NCBI RefSeq assembly: GCF_029960815.1
Contig: NZ_JASBRE010000017.1
Location: forward strand, 1 to 64,000
DNA length: 64,000 bases
Direction: 5' to 3'
From: Pseudomonas sp. AL03
GTDB lineage: Bacteria > Pseudomonadota > Gammaproteobacteria > Pseudomonadales > Pseudomonadaceae
Shown in pieces: positions 8,316 to 17,283 of the stretch. Below the pieces are notes generated by a model that was not told the DNA's origin, did no database searches, and was given only the letters and a program-made list of their open reading frames with translations. Within the stretch, counting starts at the first letter, position 1. Every line of letters starts with the position of its first letter. Made by a program: the position numbers and the translations under genes.

Positions 8316-9461
8316 TCAAACCTGAGCGATCCACTTACGATGGGTATGGATCGACATCAAAACCCCAAACGCTGACAGCAGCGTCACCAGCGAAGTTCCT
8401 CCGTAGCTAATGAACGGCAACGGCACCCCCACAACCGGCAACAGGCCACTGACCATACCGATGTTGACGAAAACGTAAACAAAAAACGTCATGGTCAGGC
8501 TGCCCGCGAGCAATTTGCCGAACAATGTCTGTGCCTGGGCAGTAATCACCAGTCCCCGACCGATCAACAACAGGTAAATCAGCAGCAACGCGCAGATACC
8601 CACCAAGCCGAATTCTTCGCCCATGACCGCAATAATGAAGTCGGTGTGGCTTTCCGGCAGGAAGTCCAGGTGCGACTGAGTACCGAGCAGCCAGCCCTTG
8701 CCAAACACACCGCCGGAACCGATGGCGGCTTTCGACTGAATAATGTTCCAGCCGGTGCCCAGCGGATCGCTCTCCGGGTCGAGGAAGGTCAGGACTCGCT
8801 GCTTCTGGTAATCGTGCATGACGAAGTACCACATGGCGACTGCCACCGGCACAGCCGCGGCGAGCACGCTGAGGATCCAGCGCCAGCGCAGGCCGCCCAT
8901 GAACAACACGAAAGCGCCACCGGCGAGGATCAGCAGCGAAGTGCCGAGGTCGGGCTGGCGCACGATCAGGATGAACGGCAACCCGATCAGAAACAGACTG
9001 ACGCCCACATGCTTGAGCTGCGGTGGCAAGGTGCGCTTGGACAGGTACCAGGCGATGGTCGCCGGCATCAGGATCTTCATGAATTCCGAGGGCTGGAAGC
9101 GGATCACCCCGGGAATGTTGATCCAGCGCGTGGCACCCATGGCGTTATGGCCCATGACGTCCACCACCACCAGCAACAGCACACCGAGCACATAACCGAC
9201 GGGCACCCAACGGGCCATGAAGCGTGGTTCGAACTGAGCAATGACGATCATCGACACCAGGCCGATGCCGAACGAAGTGGCTTGCTTGGCCAGCAGATCC
9301 CAGCTCTTGCCGCTGGCCGAATACAGCACGAACAAGCTGCCAGCGGCGAGGGTCAGCAGCAGGATCAGCAACGGGCCGTCGATGTGCATGCGTTGCAACA
9401 GCGTCGCGCGGCGACGCATCACGTCCTCGCTGGAGAGGATGCGATCGAAATTACTCTTCAC
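8316..9461 (-). CDS. rodA: Rod shape-determining SEDS glycosyltransferase RodA
   Basis: Polytopic inner-membrane peptidoglycan polymerase that partners PBP2 in the elongasome. About ten membrane segments are visible across 381 residues. SEDS signatures include RHxQPSEF-like IRFQPSEFMKI, RQPDLGTSLLI and the closing VGVPLPFISYGGTSL. The GTG at 9461, overlapping the pbpA stop codon by 11 bases, is the likely start and gives the usual pseudomonad N-terminus KSNFDRIL. An ATG at 9419 is the fallback. The tight overlap with pbpA fits a one-to-one enzyme complex. Confidence 0.94.
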   Translation of the reverse strand: MKSNFDRILSSEDVMRRRATLLQRMHIDGPLLILLLTLAAGSLFVLYSASGKSWDLLAKQATSFGIGLVSMIVIAQFEPRFMARWVPVGYVLGVLLLVVVDVMGHNAMGATRWINIPGVIRFQPSEFMKILMPATIAWYLSKRTLPPQLKHVGVSLFLIGLPFILIVRQPDLGTSLLILAGGAFVLFMGGLRWRWILSVLAAAVPVAVAMWYFVMHDYQKQRVLTFLDPESDPLGTGWNIIQSKAAIGSGGVFGKGWLLGTQSHLDFLPESHTDFIIAVMGEEFGLVGICALLLIYLLLIGRGLVITAQAQTLFGKLLAGSLTMTFFVYVFVNIGMVSGLLPVVGVPLPFISYGGTSLVTLLSAFGVLMSIHTHRKWIAQV

Positions 9462-11346
9462 GGGCCGTAGCCTCCGCACTGATAGGACTGGCGTATTCGG
9501 CCTTCAACCGACCGTCCTGGTCCAGAAGCCAGGCGTCCATGATCTGACGCACCACCGGCGCGGCAACGCCGGAGCCGGATTCACCGTTCTCGACCATCAC
9601 CGACACTACGATTTGCGGGTTTTCGGCCGGCGCGAAGCCGACGAACAAGGCGTGGTCGCGATGGCGTTCCTGAACCTTGGAGCGGTCGTACTTCTCGCCC
9701 TGCTTGATCGCAACGACCTGGGCCGTACCACTTTTACCCGCGATGCGGTACTGCGAACCGATCGCCGCTTTGCGTGCCGTACCACGGGCACCGTGCATGA
9801 CCTGCTGCATCCCGTGATTGACCTTGGTCCAGTCGGAGGGGTCACGCAGGACGATGTCCGGCATCGGGTTTTCGTCCTTCGGCTTCTCGCCTTCGACGGT
9901 CTTGGCCAGGTGCGGACGGTTCCAGACACCTTTGTTGGCGACCAGCGCGGTGGCCTGGGCCAGCTGCAACGGCGTGGACTGCATGTAGCCCTGCCCAATC
10001 CCGAGAATCAGTGTTTCGCCCGGGTACCAGGCCTGACGTCGGGTTGCACGCTTCCATTCCCGTGTCGGCATCAATCCCGGCGACTCTTCGAACATGTCGA
10101 GGGAGACCTTCTGGCCAATGCCGAATTTGCTCATGTAGGCCGACAACCGATCAATCCCCAGCTTGTGCGCCAAGTCATAGAAGTAGGTGTCGTTGGACCG
10201 CATGATCGCCGTGTCCAGATCGACGTAGCCGTCACCGGTACGGTTCCAGTTACGGTATTTGTGGTCGTAATTGGGCAACTGGTAATAGCCGGGATCGTAG
10301 ACCCGACTCGACGCAGTCACGACACCAGCATCCAGCCCGGCAATCGCCACCGCCGGTTTGATGGTCGAGCCCGGCGGGTAGAGGCCACGCAGCACGCGGT
10401 TGAACAGTGGCCGGTCGATGGAATCGCGCAGCTCGGCATAGGCTTTGAAGCCGATGCCGGTGACGAACAGGTTCGGGTCAAAACTCGGCTGACTGACCAT
10501 CGCCAGGACTTCGCCGGTTTTCGGGTCCAGCGCCACCACCGCGCCACGACGACCGCCGAGTGCAGCTTCGGCCGCTTCCTGCAATTTGATGTCCAGGCTC
10601 AAGACGATGTCCTTGCCGGGAATCGGATCGGTACGCTTGAGCACACGCAATACGCGGCCTCGAGCGTTGGTCTCGACTTCTTCGTAACCCACCTGACCGT
10701 GCAGCTCGGGCTCGTAAAAGCGCTCGATACCGGTCTTGCCGATGTGGTGGGTGCCGCTGTAATTGACCGGATCGAGCGACTTCAGCTCTTTCTCGTTGAT
10801 CCGCCCCATGTAACCCACCGAGTGCGCAAAATGCGCGCCCTGCGGGTAATGACGCACCAGCTGCGCGACCACTTCCACACCGGGCAGGCGGAACTGATTC
10901 ACCGCGATGCGGGCGATCTGCTCTTCGGTCAGCTCGAACAGGATCGGCACCGGCTCGAACGGCCGGCGCCCCTGACGCATGCGCTTCTCGAAGATCACCC
11001 GGTCCTCGGGTGTCAGCTCCAGCACTTCGACGATCACGTCGAGCACTTGCTGCCAGTCGCCCGAGCGCTCGCGGGTCATGCTCAGGCTGAAGCTGGGCCG
11101 GTTATCGGCCACCACCACACCATTGCGATCGAAGATCAATCCGCGAGTCGGCGGAATCGGCTGCACATGGACGCGGTTGTTTTCCGACAGGGTCGAGTGG
11201 TACTCGTACTGGATCACCTGGAGGAAATACAGCCGCGCAATCAGCACGCAGATCAGCACCACCACCGCAATTGCCCCGAACACGACGCGGCCACGCACCA
11301 GACGGGCGTCTTTTTCGTGGTCCTTGATGCGGATCGGCTGGGGCAT
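9451..11346 (-). CDS. mrdA: Penicillin-binding protein 2, elongation transpeptidase
   Basis: Class B PBP that crosslinks new murein during cell elongation, working with RodA. The 631-residue product has a short cytoplasmic tail, one membrane anchor (about residues 20-42), the PBP dimerisation domain with RGLIFDRNG, and a transpeptidase domain with PGSTIKP (SxxK), the SND triad in MRSNDTYFYD and the KSGT motif in AGKSGTAQV. The start at 11346 gives the expected MPQPIRIKDHEKDARL. It also answers to pbpA in pseudomonads. It is preceded by rlmH with a 10-base gap. Confidence 0.96.
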   Translation of the reverse strand: MPQPIRIKDHEKDARLVRGRVVFGAIAVVVLICVLIARLYFLQVIQYEYHSTLSENNRVHVQPIPPTRGLIFDRNGVVVADNRPSFSLSMTRERSGDWQQVLDVIVEVLELTPEDRVIFEKRMRQGRRPFEPVPILFELTEEQIARIAVNQFRLPGVEVVAQLVRHYPQGAHFAHSVGYMGRINEKELKSLDPVNYSGTHHIGKTGIERFYEPELHGQVGYEEVETNARGRVLRVLKRTDPIPGKDIVLSLDIKLQEAAEAALGGRRGAVVALDPKTGEVLAMVSQPSFDPNLFVTGIGFKAYAELRDSIDRPLFNRVLRGLYPPGSTIKPAVAIAGLDAGVVTASSRVYDPGYYQLPNYDHKYRNWNRTGDGYVDLDTAIMRSNDTYFYDLAHKLGIDRLSAYMSKFGIGQKVSLDMFEESPGLMPTREWKRATRRQAWYPGETLILGIGQGYMQSTPLQLAQATALVANKGVWNRPHLAKTVEGEKPKDENPMPDIVLRDPSDWTKVNHGMQQVMHGARGTARKAAIGSQYRIAGKSGTAQVVAIKQGEKYDRSKVQERHRDHALFVGFAPAENPQIVVSVMVENGESGSGVAAPVVRQIMDAWLLDQDGRLKAEYASPISAEATAREE

Positions 11347-11356
11347 GAGGGCAGAA

Positions 11357-11824
11357 CTACTTGTGGTAAGGGTGGCCGGACAAGACTGTCCAGGCACGAT
11401 ACAGCTGTTCGCCGATCAGAATTCGCACCAGCGGGTGCGGCAACGTCAACGGCGAGAGCGACCAGCGCTGATCGGCCCGGGCACAGACTTCCGGCGCCAG
11501 CCCTTCGGGGCCACCGACCATGAAATTCACCGTGCGCGAGTCCAGCCGCCAATGATCGAGCTCGACCGCCAGCTGCTCGGTGCTCCAGGGCTTGCCGTGG
11601 ACTTCGAGGGTCACAACGCGCTCGTTCGGCCCGACCTTGGCCAGCATGGCTTCGCCTTCCTGACGGATGAAGCGTGCCACGTCGGCGTTCTTGCCACGGG
11701 TGTTGAGCGGTATTTCCACCAGTTCCAGCGCCAGCTCGGACGGAAGACGCTTGGCATATTCATGCCAGCCTTCTTCCACCCACTTGGGCATGCGTGAACC
11801 GACGGCGATCAGTCGCAGTCGCAC
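11357..11824 (-). CDS. rlmH: 23S rRNA (pseudouridine-1915-N3)-methyltransferase RlmH
   Basis: SPOUT-class methyltransferase that methylates pseudouridine 1915 in helix 69 of 23S rRNA on assembled ribosomes. The 155-residue length is normal. The N-terminal MRLRLIAVGSRMPKWV, the FMVGGPEGL knot segment and the C-terminal LPHPLVRILIGEQLYRAW are diagnostic. It follows rsfS after nine bases. This pairing of two ribosome-acting factors upstream of pbpA-rodA is conserved in gammaproteobacteria. Confidence 0.97.
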   Translation of the reverse strand: MRLRLIAVGSRMPKWVEEGWHEYAKRLPSELALELVEIPLNTRGKNADVARFIRQEGEAMLAKVGPNERVVTLEVHGKPWSTEQLAVELDHWRLDSRTVNFMVGGPEGLAPEVCARADQRWSLSPLTLPHPLVRILIGEQLYRAWTVLSGHPYHK

Positions 11825-11833
11825 AGCGGTCCC

Positions 11834-12328
11834 TTATTGCTGGTCTTTGTTGAGCTTGACGAAGTGCTCATGGGTGTTTTCCGGGCTGTGGTGAGCCGCG
11901 TTCAGAGCACGGCTCTGTTCTGCACCGGACCACAGACGCTCCAGGTCGTAAAACTGACGAGCCGAGGCGGTCATCATGTGCACGATGACGTCATCCATAT
12001 CCAGCAGCACCCAGTCGCTGTCGCCCTTGCCTTCTTCACCCAGCGGCTTGACGCCCAGGGCTTTGACCGCTTCGCGGACCTTATCCAGCATCGCGCCGAT
12101 CTGACGGTTCGAAGTACCGGTGGCGATGATCATGAAGTCAGTGATGCTCTGCTTTTCACGAACGTCGATGACCTGGATGTCCTGGCCCTTCACGTCTTCC
12201 AGGGCCGCTACGGCAACCTTGACCAGTTCTTCACCACGCAGCTCAGGGCCGGTTTGAGCCTCTACTGGCAGCGGGGCGCTCTTGAACGTGCCTTTGCGCT
12301 TTACTTTAGTTACGTCTTTGTTCGTCAT
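11834..12328 (-). CDS. rsfS: Ribosomal silencing factor RsfS
   Basis: It binds ribosomal protein uL14 on the 50S subunit and blocks subunit joining when nutrients run low. The core DUF143 domain occupies roughly residues 30-135 (VIDVREKQSITDFMIIATGTSNRQ; DWVLLDMDDVIVHMM). The C-terminal tail of about 25 residues after LERLW and a basic N-terminal extension make it longer (164 residues) than the E. coli protein. The ATG at 12328 is the only good start. A 72-base gap separates it from nadD. Confidence 0.95.
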   Translation of the reverse strand: MTNKDVTKVKRKGTFKSAPLPVEAQTGPELRGEELVKVAVAALEDVKGQDIQVIDVREKQSITDFMIIATGTSNRQIGAMLDKVREAVKALGVKPLGEEGKGDSDWVLLDMDDVIVHMMTASARQFYDLERLWSGAEQSRALNAAHHSPENTHEHFVKLNKDQQ

Positions 12329-12400
12329 ATAAAACTCGTTTTGCTCGTATGTTCGGGCGCTTCGTTACACGTGATCACGTGCCTTGAAGCGCGCCCTTTT

Positions 12401-13126
12401 TCAGTTCGACGCACGGTAAAGTCCGTGCGCATCGATGTAGGCCAGGACCGCGTCGGGCACCAGGAAACGTACCGACTTACCGCTGGCCAGCAGTTGACGG
12501 ATCTGGGTGGCGGATACCGCGAGCGGTGTCTGCCAGACGAATGCAATCTGTCCACTCGGCCCCTTCAGGGCCAGCGGGTCGCTTACCGAGCGCGCTGCCA
12601 GCAGATTGCGCAAGGCATCCGGCGGTTCGCTGTCGGCATCCGGGCGTTGCAGCACCAGGATGTGGCAATGCTGGAGTAAGTCTTCCCAGCGGTGCCAAGT
12701 GGGCAGGCCGCAAAATGCGTCCCAGCCCAAAAGTAGAAAAACCTGGTCTTCAGCGGCCAATTCAGCGCGCATCAGTTCCAGGGTGTCGATGGTGTAGGAC
12801 GGTTTGTCCCGCTGCAATTCGCGGGCGTCCACCACCAACGGTGCCACGCCGGCCACCGCACACTCGACCATCGCCAGACGGTCCTTTGCCGACACCTGCG
12901 GCGTACCGCGATGCGGCGGTCTGGCACTGGGTGTCAGACGCAACTCGTCGAGCGCCAGCGATTCGGCGACTTCCAGCGCACCGCGCAAATGGCCGATGTG
13001 CACCGGGTCGAAGGTCCCGCCCAACACGCCAATGCGTCGAGGCGCAGGCTCGCTGGCGGTTTCCGGGGCTGACGCTTTGAGGTCGCCCAAGTCAGACCGA
13101 CGCCTGGCCGCGCAACTGACCATCAC
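12401..13126 (-). CDS. nadD: Nicotinate-nucleotide adenylyltransferase
   Basis: It adenylates nicotinate mononucleotide to deamido-NAD in NAD synthesis. The nucleotidyltransferase signature GGTFDPVHIGHL is near the start, PSARPPHRGTP follows, and the closing ISATQIRQL-type motif is present as VSATQIRQLL. The 5' end is uncertain. The ATG at 13126 overlaps proA by 35 bases and adds about 30 residues before the conserved domain. A TTG at 13090 just past the proA stop codon would give about 229 residues. Neither has a strong ribosome-binding site. Confidence 0.92.
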   Translation of the reverse strand: MMVSCAARRRSDLGDLKASAPETASEPAPRRIGVLGGTFDPVHIGHLRGALEVAESLALDELRLTPSARPPHRGTPQVSAKDRLAMVECAVAGVAPLVVDARELQRDKPSYTIDTLELMRAELAAEDQVFLLLGWDAFCGLPTWHRWEDLLQHCHILVLQRPDADSEPPDALRNLLAARSVSDPLALKGPSGQIAFVWQTPLAVSATQIRQLLASGKSVRFLVPDAVLAYIDAHGLYRASN

Positions 13127-14363
13127 CGACCACGATGTACTTCTCGCAGGTCAGCCCTTCGAGGCCCACCGGGCCGCGGGCGTGCAGCTTATCAGTAGAA
13201 ATGCCGATCTCGGCACCCAATCCGTATTCGAAGCCATCGGCGAAGCACGTCGGCGTGTTGATCATCACCGACGAGGAATCAACTTCCGCGACGAAACGCC
13301 GGGTATCTGCAAGGTTTTCGCTGACGATCGAATCGGTGTGGTGGGAGCCGTACGTATTAATGTGCTCGATGGCCTGGTCCAGCCCGTCGACCACGCGGAT
13401 CGACAGAATCGGTGCCAGGTATTCGGTGTTCCAGTCTTTTTCTGTTGCCGCGACAGCATCGATGATCGCCCGCGTGCGTTCGCAGCCGCGCAGTTCGACG
13501 CCTTTTTCGCGGAACTGTGCCGCCATCGACGGCAGGAAATCTCTGGCAACGACTTGATCCACCAGCAGGGTTTCCATGGCGCCGCAGATGCCATAGCGGT
13601 AAGTCTTGGCATTGAACGCGATGCGCTGGGCTTTCGGCAGGTCGGCGTGGGCACTCACGTAGACGTGACAGATGCCGTCCAGGTGTTTGATCACCGGTAC
13701 ACGTGCATCGCGACTGACCCGTTCGATCAGGCCACGGCCGCCACGGGGCACGATGACGTCGACGTATTCAGGCATGGTAATCAGCGCACCAACGGCGGCA
13801 CGATCGGTCGTTTCGACCACTTGCACCACGGCGGCGGGCAAATCGGCCTCGGCCAGACCGCGCTGGAGGCAGGCCGCGATGGCACGATTGGAATGAATCG
13901 CCTCGGAGCCGCCACGCAGGATGGTCGCGTTGCCGGACTTCAGGCACAGGCTGGCGGCATCGATGGTCACGTTCGGTCGAGATTCGTAGATGATCCCGAT
14001 CACGCCCAACGGCACGCGCATCTTGCCGACCTGAATGCCCGAAGGCCGATAGCTCATGTCGCGGATCGCACCGACCGGGTCCGGCAGCGCCGCCACCTGA
14101 CGCAGACCCACAATCATGCCGTCAATGCGTTCCGGGGTCAGCGCCAGGCGCTCAAGCAATGCGGGTTCAAGACCATTGGCACGGCCAGCAGCCAAATCCA
14201 GCTCATTGGCAGCCGTCAGCTCGGCGCGTGCAGCGTCCAACGCATTGGCAGTAGCCTGCAACGCACGGTTTTTCTGCGCAGTGCTGGCACGGCCGATGAC
14301 GCGAGAAGCTTCGCGGGCAGCGCGACCCAAACGGGTCATGTAGTCAAGAACGGACTCAGTCAT
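13092..14363 (-). CDS. proA: Gamma-glutamyl phosphate reductase
   Basis: It reduces gamma-glutamyl phosphate to glutamate semialdehyde in proline synthesis. The 423-residue product has the aldehyde dehydrogenase-like fold, with the catalytic cysteine in HLDGICHVYV, the cofactor region IYESRPNVTIDAASLCLKSGN and the C-terminal FADGFEYGLGAEIGIST. It is the first gene of the long minus-strand cluster and diverges from mpg across 189 bases that must hold both promoters. Confidence 0.97.
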   Translation of the reverse strand: MTESVLDYMTRLGRAAREASRVIGRASTAQKNRALQATANALDAARAELTAANELDLAAGRANGLEPALLERLALTPERIDGMIVGLRQVAALPDPVGAIRDMSYRPSGIQVGKMRVPLGVIGIIYESRPNVTIDAASLCLKSGNATILRGGSEAIHSNRAIAACLQRGLAEADLPAAVVQVVETTDRAAVGALITMPEYVDVIVPRGGRGLIERVSRDARVPVIKHLDGICHVYVSAHADLPKAQRIAFNAKTYRYGICGAMETLLVDQVVARDFLPSMAAQFREKGVELRGCERTRAIIDAVAATEKDWNTEYLAPILSIRVVDGLDQAIEHINTYGSHHTDSIVSENLADTRRFVAEVDSSSVMINTPTCFADGFEYGLGAEIGISTDKLHARGPVGLEGLTCEKYIVVGDGQLRGQASV

Positions 14364-14552
14364 TGTCTGTGGTGGTCTTTGCTAAGGTCTTGGTAAAGAG
14401 TAAAGCGGCAGATTATAGCTGGCGCGCCCCCCGACTAACAGCGGTGACGGGCGGATGGTCGAAATGGAGGGCAATTTGCCGACGTTCAGCCGTGATTAAG
14501 CTGCAAATTGTTATCATCACGACTCAATCAGCCCTGATTAACGCCGTTCATC

Positions 14553-15251
14553 ATGTCCAATCTGACTGTTCGCACGTCCGCTACGAGCCTGCCCAAGGGG
14601 CTCGCGGATGCTTTTTTCGACAGAGATGCCCAAACGCTGGCCCGGGATCTACTCGGCAAAGTCATCCGTCACCGGGTCGGTGATCTGTGGCTCAGTGCCC
14701 GGATTATCGAGACTGAGGCCTATTACTTCGAAGAAAAAGGCAGCCACGCCTCTCTCGGCTACACAGAAAAACGTAAGGCTTTGTTTCTGGATGGCGGCCA
14801 TATCTACATGTACTACGCCCGCGGTGGCGACTCCCTGAACTTCAGCGCCAAAGGCCCCGGCAATGCGGTGCTGATTAAATCCGGCTATCCATGGGTTGAT
14901 GAGCTGAGCGGGCCGGCGAGCCTGGCGCAGATGCTGGTGAACAATCCCGATGCTCAGGGCCGCCCTCGCCCCTCGCAAAAGCTTTGCGCCGGACAGACTT
15001 TGCTCTGCAAGGCGCTGGGCCTGAAGGTACCGGTCTGGGACGCCAGGCGCTTCGACCATGAAGTGCTGCTGGTGGAAGATGTCGGCCCGGCGCCTGGTCA
15101 CATCATACAAACCACACGCCTGGGCATTCCCCACGGACGCGATGAGCATTTGATGTACCGTTTCGTCGATTCGGCTTACGCGCCGTATTGCACGCGCAAC
15201 CCGCTGCGACGGGGACAGGTCGAAGGTCGCGATTATTTTTTGCTGACCTGA
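14553..15251 (+). CDS. mpg: DNA-3-methyladenine glycosylase (AAG/Mpg family)
   Basis: Base-excision repair enzyme that removes alkylated purines and hypoxanthine. The 232-residue product has ARDLLGKVIRH, the catalytic glutamate in IIETEAYY, the HASLGYTEKRKALF segment and MYYARGGDSLNF. The last third resembles the substrate pocket (RIGIPHGRDEHLMYRFVD-like, read here as RLGIPHGRDEHLMYRF). The ATG at 14553 gives a short N-terminal leader before the domain. In P. aeruginosa the homologue lies in the same neighbourhood, PA4010. Confidence 0.93.
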   Translation: MSNLTVRTSATSLPKGLADAFFDRDAQTLARDLLGKVIRHRVGDLWLSARIIETEAYYFEEKGSHASLGYTEKRKALFLDGGHIYMYYARGGDSLNFSAKGPGNAVLIKSGYPWVDELSGPASLAQMLVNNPDAQGRPRPSQKLCAGQTLLCKALGLKVPVWDARRFDHEVLLVEDVGPAPGHIIQTTRLGIPHGRDEHLMYRFVDSAYAPYCTRNPLRRGQVEGRDYFLLT

Positions 15252-15266
15252 ACAATGAAAATCCAA

Positions 15267-15294
15267 TGTGGGAGCGAGCTTGCTCGCTCCCACA
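15267..15294. repeat. Short REP palindrome
   Basis: A TGTGGGAGCGAGC arm and its exact complement are separated by TT. This is a standard repetitive palindrome of fluorescent pseudomonads, 15 bases after the mpg stop codon. It could also act as a weak terminator. Confidence 0.85.
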
Positions 15295-15365
15295 GGGGCT
15301 CTGTAGCGTTTTGAAAATTGCATTCGTCCCTTGGGGCCAATTGAATAGTCGATGGAGTTGTTTTT

Positions 15366-16682
15366 ATGGGCCCATGGCTCGATAGCGTGACCGGTTGGTT
15401 GACGGTCAACCCGCAATGGCTGGCCGTCGCGGTGTTCATAGTGGCCTGCGTGGAATGCCTGGCGATTGCCGGGCTGATCGTGCCCGGCACGGTGCTGCTG
15501 TTTGCCGTGGCGGTGCTGGCCGGCAGCGGTGCGCTTTCGCTGGGCGAAACGCTATTGCTGGGCTTCCTCGGCGGCGTGTTGGGCGACATCATTTCGTACT
15601 TCCTCGGGCGACATTTCCATCAAAACATCCGGCGCCTGCCAGGGTTGCGCCATCATCCAGAATGGATCGCCGGGGCCGAGGCCTATTTCCAGCGTTACGG
15701 CATCGCCAGTCTTTTGGTCGGGCGTTTCATCGGCCCGCTGCGGCCGATGCTGCCGATGGTCGCCGGAATGTTCGACATGCCCTTCCCGCGCTTCGCCGCC
15801 GTTAGCCTGCTGGCCGCCGCCGGCTGGAGCGTCGCGTATCTGCTGCCCGGTTGGGCCACGGGTGCGGCCATTCGCTTACCATTGCCGGAAGGTTTCTGGC
15901 CTGAGACCGGAATCGTCGCCGGCAGCATCGCCGTCATGCTGGGCTTGAGCGTTACCAGCAGTCTGCGCCGCCATCGCAAGGCCACCGTGCTGATTACCGG
16001 GATGAGCTTTCTGATTCTGGCGGGACTGTTTATCGGCTATCCGCACCTGACCGCTCTCGATCAGGGCGTGATGACCCTGGTGCAGGAACACCGCAGCCCG
16101 TTGCTCGATGAGGTCGCTGTGACGTTCACGCTGATCGGCGAGTTCCGCAACATGCTGATCTTCAGCGCCCTGCTGACCGGCCTGTTGTTGCTCACCCGAC
16201 AATGGCGACAAGCGGTCTTCGCCGGCAGCACTATGCTTTGCACCGCGTTGGGCAACACCGTGACCAAACATTTTTTCGCCCGCGTGCGCCCGGAAGTGCT
16301 GAGTGATCCTCTCACCAGCTACAGCATGCCCAGCGGCCATGCCTCAGGCTCCTTTGCGCTGTTTCTGACGCTAGCCGTGCTGGCCGGCCGCGGGCAACCA
16401 CCTCGGATGCGTCTGACCTGGCTGCTGCTGGGTTGCTTGCCGGCGCTGGCGATTGCCCTGTCGCGGGTGTACCTGGGGGCGCACTGGCCAACGGATGTGG
16501 TGGCCGGCGCCATGCTGGCGGCGTGCGTATGTGCGGCGAGCTTGTGGCTGAGTCAGCGCCACGTACCGCTCGACGCCATGCCACCGAAGGTCTGGTGGCT
16601 GGTGTTGCCGGCGCTGGTGGCGTTGTTCGGATTCTTTGCTTTGCGACACTTACCGCATGCAATGCTGCGGTATGCCTACTGA
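15366..16682 (+). CDS. DedA-PAP2 fusion membrane protein
   Basis: Polytopic inner-membrane protein of 438 residues joining two phospholipid-linked domains. Residues 1-200 are a DedA/VTT domain (GLIVPGTVLLF, then GDIISYFLGR, FLVGRFIGPLRPMLPMVAGM-like LLVGRFIGPLRPML). Residues 205-438 are a PAP2 phosphatase with all three catalytic motifs: KHFFARVRP, PSGHASGSF and SRVYLGAHWPTDV. PAP2 enzymes dephosphorylate lipid phosphates such as undecaprenyl pyrophosphate or phosphatidate; DedA proteins are implicated in undecaprenyl phosphate and lipid flipping. The fusion suggests a recycling role for a lipid carrier, which is inference. Confidence 0.9.
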   Translation: MGPWLDSVTGWLTVNPQWLAVAVFIVACVECLAIAGLIVPGTVLLFAVAVLAGSGALSLGETLLLGFLGGVLGDIISYFLGRHFHQNIRRLPGLRHHPEWIAGAEAYFQRYGIASLLVGRFIGPLRPMLPMVAGMFDMPFPRFAAVSLLAAAGWSVAYLLPGWATGAAIRLPLPEGFWPETGIVAGSIAVMLGLSVTSSLRRHRKATVLITGMSFLILAGLFIGYPHLTALDQGVMTLVQEHRSPLLDEVAVTFTLIGEFRNMLIFSALLTGLLLLTRQWRQAVFAGSTMLCTALGNTVTKHFFARVRPEVLSDPLTSYSMPSGHASGSFALFLTLAVLAGRGQPPRMRLTWLLLGCLPALAIALSRVYLGAHWPTDVVAGAMLAACVCAASLWLSQRHVPLDAMPPKVWWLVLPALVALFGFFALRHLPHAMLRYAY

Positions 16683-17279
16683 TCAGGCAAACAACTCACC
16701 CTGCAACTCATCCAGCAACGCCTGAATCGCATCCAGTCGCTGCTGCGGATCATCGAGTTGCAGCAGGTCGATCTTGTCCACTTCGGCAAACGGCAACAGA
16801 TACGCCAACTGATTGGCCAGCGACTGTTGCCCAGTCGCTTCGGTGCCCATGTTCAACGCTTCGACCATCGGGTGTTCGGCCAAGGCTTTAAGCAGCGCAA
16901 CCAGGTCGGCGTCCTCATCCTGCAGTGGTTGCTCAGGCTCGTCTTCGAGCCACTCGACCTCGGCGACGGTCAGATGATCGCGCTGAATCTCGGTGCGCAA
17001 CACATTGAAACGCCGTCCGCCCTGCACCCGGATGCCCAACAACCCGTTGTCCTGCTGTTTGAAATCGGTGATCAGCGCTTCACACCCGACCTGCGCGTAG
17101 CCGGCCGGAGCAATGCCGACTTCTTCGCCGTCGAGGATGCACACCACGCCGAAGCCGCCGCCCTGTTTCATGCAGCGACTGATCATGTCCAGGTAGCGCG
17201 CCTCGAAAATCTGCAAATCGAGGATGCAGCCCGGAAACAGCACCGTGTTCAGCGGAAAAAGCGGCAAGCTCATAGACAT
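16683..17279 (-). CDS. LON peptidase substrate-binding domain protein
   Basis: Stand-alone homologue of the N-terminal (PUA-like) substrate-binding domain of Lon protease, with no ATPase or protease domain. The 198-residue product opens with LPLFPLNTVLFPG and LQIFEARYLDMISRCM, and contains GFGVVCILDGEEVG, all typical of the family. Function is unproven; such proteins may bind unfolded clients. The stop codon lies one base from that of the convergent DedA-PAP2 gene. Start may be the first or second Met (17279 or 17273). It sits 4 bases downstream of lrgB and may be co-transcribed. Confidence 0.88.
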   Translation of the reverse strand: MSMSLPLFPLNTVLFPGCILDLQIFEARYLDMISRCMKQGGGFGVVCILDGEEVGIAPAGYAQVGCEALITDFKQQDNGLLGIRVQGGRRFNVLRTEIQRDHLTVAEVEWLEDEPEQPLQDEDADLVALLKALAEHPMVEALNMGTEATGQQSLANQLAYLLPFAEVDKIDLLQLDDPQQRLDAIQALLDELQGELFA

Positions 17280-17283
17280 TTCC

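Noticed and set aside
9241..11523. Plus-strand open frame of about 760 codons opposite pbpA and rodA
   Set aside because: It lies fully antisense to two clear family proteins, has no recognisable domain, and has the Arg/His/Gln-rich composition typical of antisense frames in GC-rich DNA.
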